Assembly (NCBI GenBank): GCA_035652335.1
Contig: DASRDZ010000015.1
Location: forward strand, 17,993-81,992
DNA: 64,000 nt
DNA from: DASRDZ01 sp035652335
GTDB lineage: Bacteria > Chloroflexota > Dormibacteria > Aeolococcales > Aeolococcaceae
Direction: 5' to 3'
Below the pieces are notes generated by a model. The model searched no databases. It was not told the DNA's origin and saw only the letters and a list, made by a program, of their open reading frames with translations. Shown here one piece after another: positions 61,641 to 64,000 of this stretch (its first letter is position 1; each line of letters starts with the position of its first letter). The position numbers and the translations under genes are program-made.

Positions 61641-64000
61641 ATGAGCAGGCGCGCTGTACACCGCTGGACGATCAAGGGCACCATCGCCCTCGGCGTCGCC
61701 GTGAGCGGCCTCGCGGCCGTGCTCGTCGCGCTCGCGGTGTTCGTCAGCGCGCCAACCGGCCAGACCAACACCTTCACCGCCGGAAGCGTCGGCAGCGGAC
61801 AGCAGCCGGGCGCAACCGTCTCGGGCCGCGACGTGGCCCTGAGCTGGTCGGCCGCGACCAACGCGACCAGCTACACCGCCGCGCGGAGCAACGTCTCGCC
61901 GCAAGCTCTGAGCACGACGCTCCACGGCTCGTGCGCGAGCAGCGTGGTCAGCACGGCCTGCACCGACAGTGGCGTACCGGAGAGCGGCGGCTCCGCCACC
62001 AACTGGACCTACACGGACACACCGCACCTCAACAGCTGGAACGGGCCGGCGAGCGCCCCCAGCGTGACAGTCACCGTCCCCGCGCCCGCTCTGTCGTTGG
62101 TGACCACGACCTTCACCGACAGCGGCGGGAGCACGAACGCGACAGTCAGCAACTACTTCGACAACGAAGGTGTGACGTTCTGCCTGGACACCAACGTCAC
62201 CCCCTGCACGAGCCTGGGGACCGGCACGGTGCCCGCGAGCGGCGGCAGCACGACCGACTCGATCTCGATTCCCAGCGGAACCTCTGCGGGCGGCCACACG
62301 GTGTACGCGGTCGGCTCACTCGGCAGCCTCGCGTCCGAAGGGATCACGGTGACGTCCGGCGTGGCCACCCAGCTGGTCTTCACGACGCAGCCCGTCGCCG
62401 GCGCCTCGGGCGCCGCCCTGACCACGCAGCCGGTCATCAAGGTCGAGGACTCCTCCAATGACGTGGTCACGACCTCGTCGCAGACGATCACCCTCAACGC
62501 CAGCGGCGGCACCCTCACCAACTGCGCAGGGCTCACCGCCTCGGCCGGCGTCATCACCGTGAGCGGTTGCACGTTCGCCGGGACGGTCGGCACCAACTAC
62601 ACGCTGACCGCGACGACGACATCCTCGCCCGTCGTGACCGGCACCAGCGCCAACTTCTCGCCGAGCACCTTCGGCACCGCCACGCAGCTGGTCTTCACCA
62701 CCCAGCCGGTCGCCGGTGCGTCCGGCGCCGCCTTCACCACCCAGCCGGTCATCAAGGTCGAGGACTCCGGCGGCAACGTGGTCACCAGCTCGGCACAGAC
62801 GATCACGCTCAACGCCAGCGGCGGCACCCTCACCAACTGCTCCGGGCTCACAGCCGTGTCCGGTGTCTTCACCGTGAGCGGCTGCAAATTCGCCGGCGTG
62901 GTCGGCACCAACTACACGCTGACCGCGACGACGACGTCCTCGCCCGTCGTGACCGGCACCAGCGCCACCTTCTCGCCGAGCACCTTCGGCGCCGCAACGC
63001 AGCTGGCCTTCACCACCCAGCCCGTCGCCGGGGCGTCCGGCGCCGCCTTCAGCACCCAGCCGGTCATCGCGGTCGAGGACTCCGCAGGCAACGTGGTGAC
63101 CAGCTCCACGCAGACGATCACCCTCAACGCCAGCGGCGGCACCCTGTCGAGCTGCTCCGGGCTCACCGCCGTCTCCGGTGTGTTCACCGTCAGCGGCTGC
63201 ACCTTCGCGGGCACGGTGGGCACGAACTACACCCTCACGGCCACGACGACATCCGCCCCGGTTGTGACGGGCACGAGCGGCAACTTCTCGCCGACCACGT
63301 TTGGCACCGCCACGCAGCTGGTCTTCACCGCCCAGCCCGTCGCCGGTGCGTCCGGCGCGGCCTTTGCCACCCAGCCGATCATCAAGGTGGAGGATTCGGC
63401 CGGGAACGTGGTCACCGGCTCCACGCAGACGATCACCCTCGCCGCGAGCGGTGGCACCCTCTCCAACTGCTCCGGGCTCACCGCGGTGTCCGGCGTCCTC
63501 ACCGTCAGCGGCTGCAAGTTCGCCGGGACCGTCGGCGCCAACTACACGCTGACGGCGACGACCACGTCCGCCCCGGTCGTGACCGGCACGAGCAACAACT
63601 TCTCCCCGACCACCTTCGGCACCGCCACGCAGCTGGTCTTCACCACCCAACCGGTCGCGGGAGCCTCCGGCGCCGCATTCACCACTCAGCCGGTCGTCAA
63701 GGTCGAGGATTCCGGCGGCAACGTGGTCACCAGCTCCTCGCAGACCATGTCGCTGACGCCGAGTGGCGGCACCCTGTCGAACTGCTCCGGGCTCACGGCC
63801 TCGTCCGGTGTGTTCACCGTGGCCAACTGCAAGTTCGCCGGCCTGGTGGGCACCAGCTACACCCTCACCGCTCAGACGACCTCCGGGGTCAGTGTCTCGG
63901 GCGTCAGCAACAACTTCTCCCCGACCACCTTCGGCACCGCCACGCAGCTGGTCTTCACCACCCAACCGGTCGCGGGAGCCTCCGGCGCCGCATTCACCAC
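61641..64000 (+). CDS. giant SipW-type exported protein with FN3-like and tandem Ig-like repeats (partial)
   Basis: ATG 61641, two bases after the preceding stop; open to the window end, at least 786 residues. N-terminus: IKGTIALGVAVSGLAAVLVA with TGQTNTFTAGSV, matching the TasA-like paralogues' signal. Residues about 60-160 resemble an FN3 domain (DVALSWSAATNATSYTAARS); about 160-241 another beta domain. From residue 242 a 105-residue unit repeats: ATQLVFTTQPVAGASGAAF, IKVEDSGGNVVTSS, a Cys pair (NCSGLT and SGCKFAG), TNYTLTATTTS, FSPSTFG. Five full copies and part of a sixth are visible. Likely a fibrous surface adhesin; function not tested. Confidence 0.9.
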   Translation, partial: MSRRAVHRWTIKGTIALGVAVSGLAAVLVALAVFVSAPTGQTNTFTAGSVGSGQQPGATVSGRDVALSWSAATNATSYTAARSNVSPQALSTTLHGSCASSVVSTACTDSGVPESGGSATNWTYTDTPHLNSWNGPASAPSVTVTVPAPALSLVTTTFTDSGGSTNATVSNYFDNEGVTFCLDTNVTPCTSLGTGTVPASGGSTTDSISIPSGTSAGGHTVYAVGSLGSLASEGITVTSGVATQLVFTTQPVAGASGAALTTQPVIKVEDSSNDVVTTSSQTITLNASGGTLTNCAGLTASAGVITVSGCTFAGTVGTNYTLTATTTSSPVVTGTSANFSPSTFGTATQLVFTTQPVAGASGAAFTTQPVIKVEDSGGNVVTSSAQTITLNASGGTLTNCSGLTAVSGVFTVSGCKFAGVVGTNYTLTATTTSSPVVTGTSATFSPSTFGAATQLAFTTQPVAGASGAAFSTQPVIAVEDSAGNVVTSSTQTITLNASGGTLSSCSGLTAVSGVFTVSGCTFAGTVGTNYTLTATTTSAPVVTGTSGNFSPTTFGTATQLVFTAQPVAGASGAAFATQPIIKVEDSAGNVVTGSTQTITLAASGGTLSNCSGLTAVSGVLTVSGCKFAGTVGANYTLTATTTSAPVVTGTSNNFSPTTFGTATQLVFTTQPVAGASGAAFTTQPVVKVEDSGGNVVTSSSQTMSLTPSGGTLSNCSGLTASSGVFTVANCKFAGLVGTSYTLTAQTTSGVSVSGVSNNFSPTTFGTATQLVFTTQPVAGASGAAFT
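62364..64000 (+). repeat. 315-bp tandem repeats inside the giant gene
   Basis: Unit starts at 62364, 62679, 62994, 63309, 63624 and 63939, exactly 315 bp apart (105 codons). Copies are highly similar in DNA, differing mainly at third positions and at a few residues such as I/V, T/S and K/A. Perfect period without indels suggests amplification by unequal crossing over with maintained frame. Confidence 0.95.

Noticed and set aside
62316..63965. 549-codon open frame on the minus strand opposite the giant repeat gene
   Set aside because: It mirrors the GC-rich, regularly repeated codons of the plus-strand gene; composition is Gly/Ala/Arg/Asp-rich shadow coding, with no start signal or homology, and the plus frame has clear domains.
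62364..64000. CRISPR array or integron-like repeats
   Set aside because: Units are 315 bp, contiguous, and keep one reading frame; there are no short repeats with unique spacers.

Overview
The window is very GC-rich, densely packed chromosomal DNA with short or negative gaps and almost every gene in its own operon. It has no rRNA, tRNA, insertion sequence, phage or CRISPR. The hopanoid genes at the left edge, a type IV pilus locus without outer-membrane secretin genes, SipW-type secretion, a leucine T-box and many apparently leaderless genes suggest a high-GC, probably single-membrane soil bacterium near Chloroflexota/Dormibacterota or Actinobacteriota. That placement is inference from gene content, not a phylogeny.

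Layout. 1-2.2 kb: end of a hopanoid/squalene gene (hpnE), hpnG, a winged-helix response regulator and a divergent MarR regulator. 2.2-7.4 kb (minus): a NuoA-like protein, a small membrane protein, mnmA, a NIL-domain protein, a CysO-like sulfur carrier, threonine synthase, a Nudix protein and an FAH-family enzyme. 7.5-13.1 kb (minus): ilvB-ilvN-(small orf)-leuA-leuB behind a T-box leader with a CUC (Leu) specifier. 13.1-17.8 kb: a PAP2 phosphatase, a PAS/GGDEF/EAL c-di-GMP protein and a Pro/Ala-rich exported protein. 18.0-22.2 kb: ilvD and leuCD. 22.2-26.2 kb: histidine kinase, REC-ParA (CpaE-like) ATPase and a coiled-coil protein. 26.3-37.2 kb (minus): one long aromatic amino-acid run, acyP-aminotransferase-trpE-G-C-F-B-A-aroH-aroF-tyrA-aroA, with no trpD. 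37.3-46.6 kb: ferritin-like protein and divergent PucR regulator, pduO-type adenosyltransferase, trxB, a zinc-ribbon HtrA-type protease, an SDR, a large secreted esterase with a possible wall-sorting tail, rdgB and rph.

46.6-56.8 kb is a type IV pilus region: a stand-alone N-terminal prepilin-peptidase domain, pilT, two membrane proteins, three tandem major-pilin paralogues, three minor-pilin-like genes, pilC and pilB. Immediately divergent from pilB, 57.2-64 kb is a plus-strand secretion/matrix locus: an exported Ig-like protein, a TasA/camelysin-like protein, a SipW-type signal peptidase, two further TasA-like proteins, and a giant open frame running off the end of the window. The giant protein carries an FN3-like region followed by perfectly regular 315-bp (105-residue) Ig-like repeats. 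The peptidase, four proteins with similar SipW-type N-termini, hairpins ahead of two of them, and the adjoining pilus operon make this a coherent candidate system for an extracellular fibre or matrix and adhesin. It is the most interesting part of the window.
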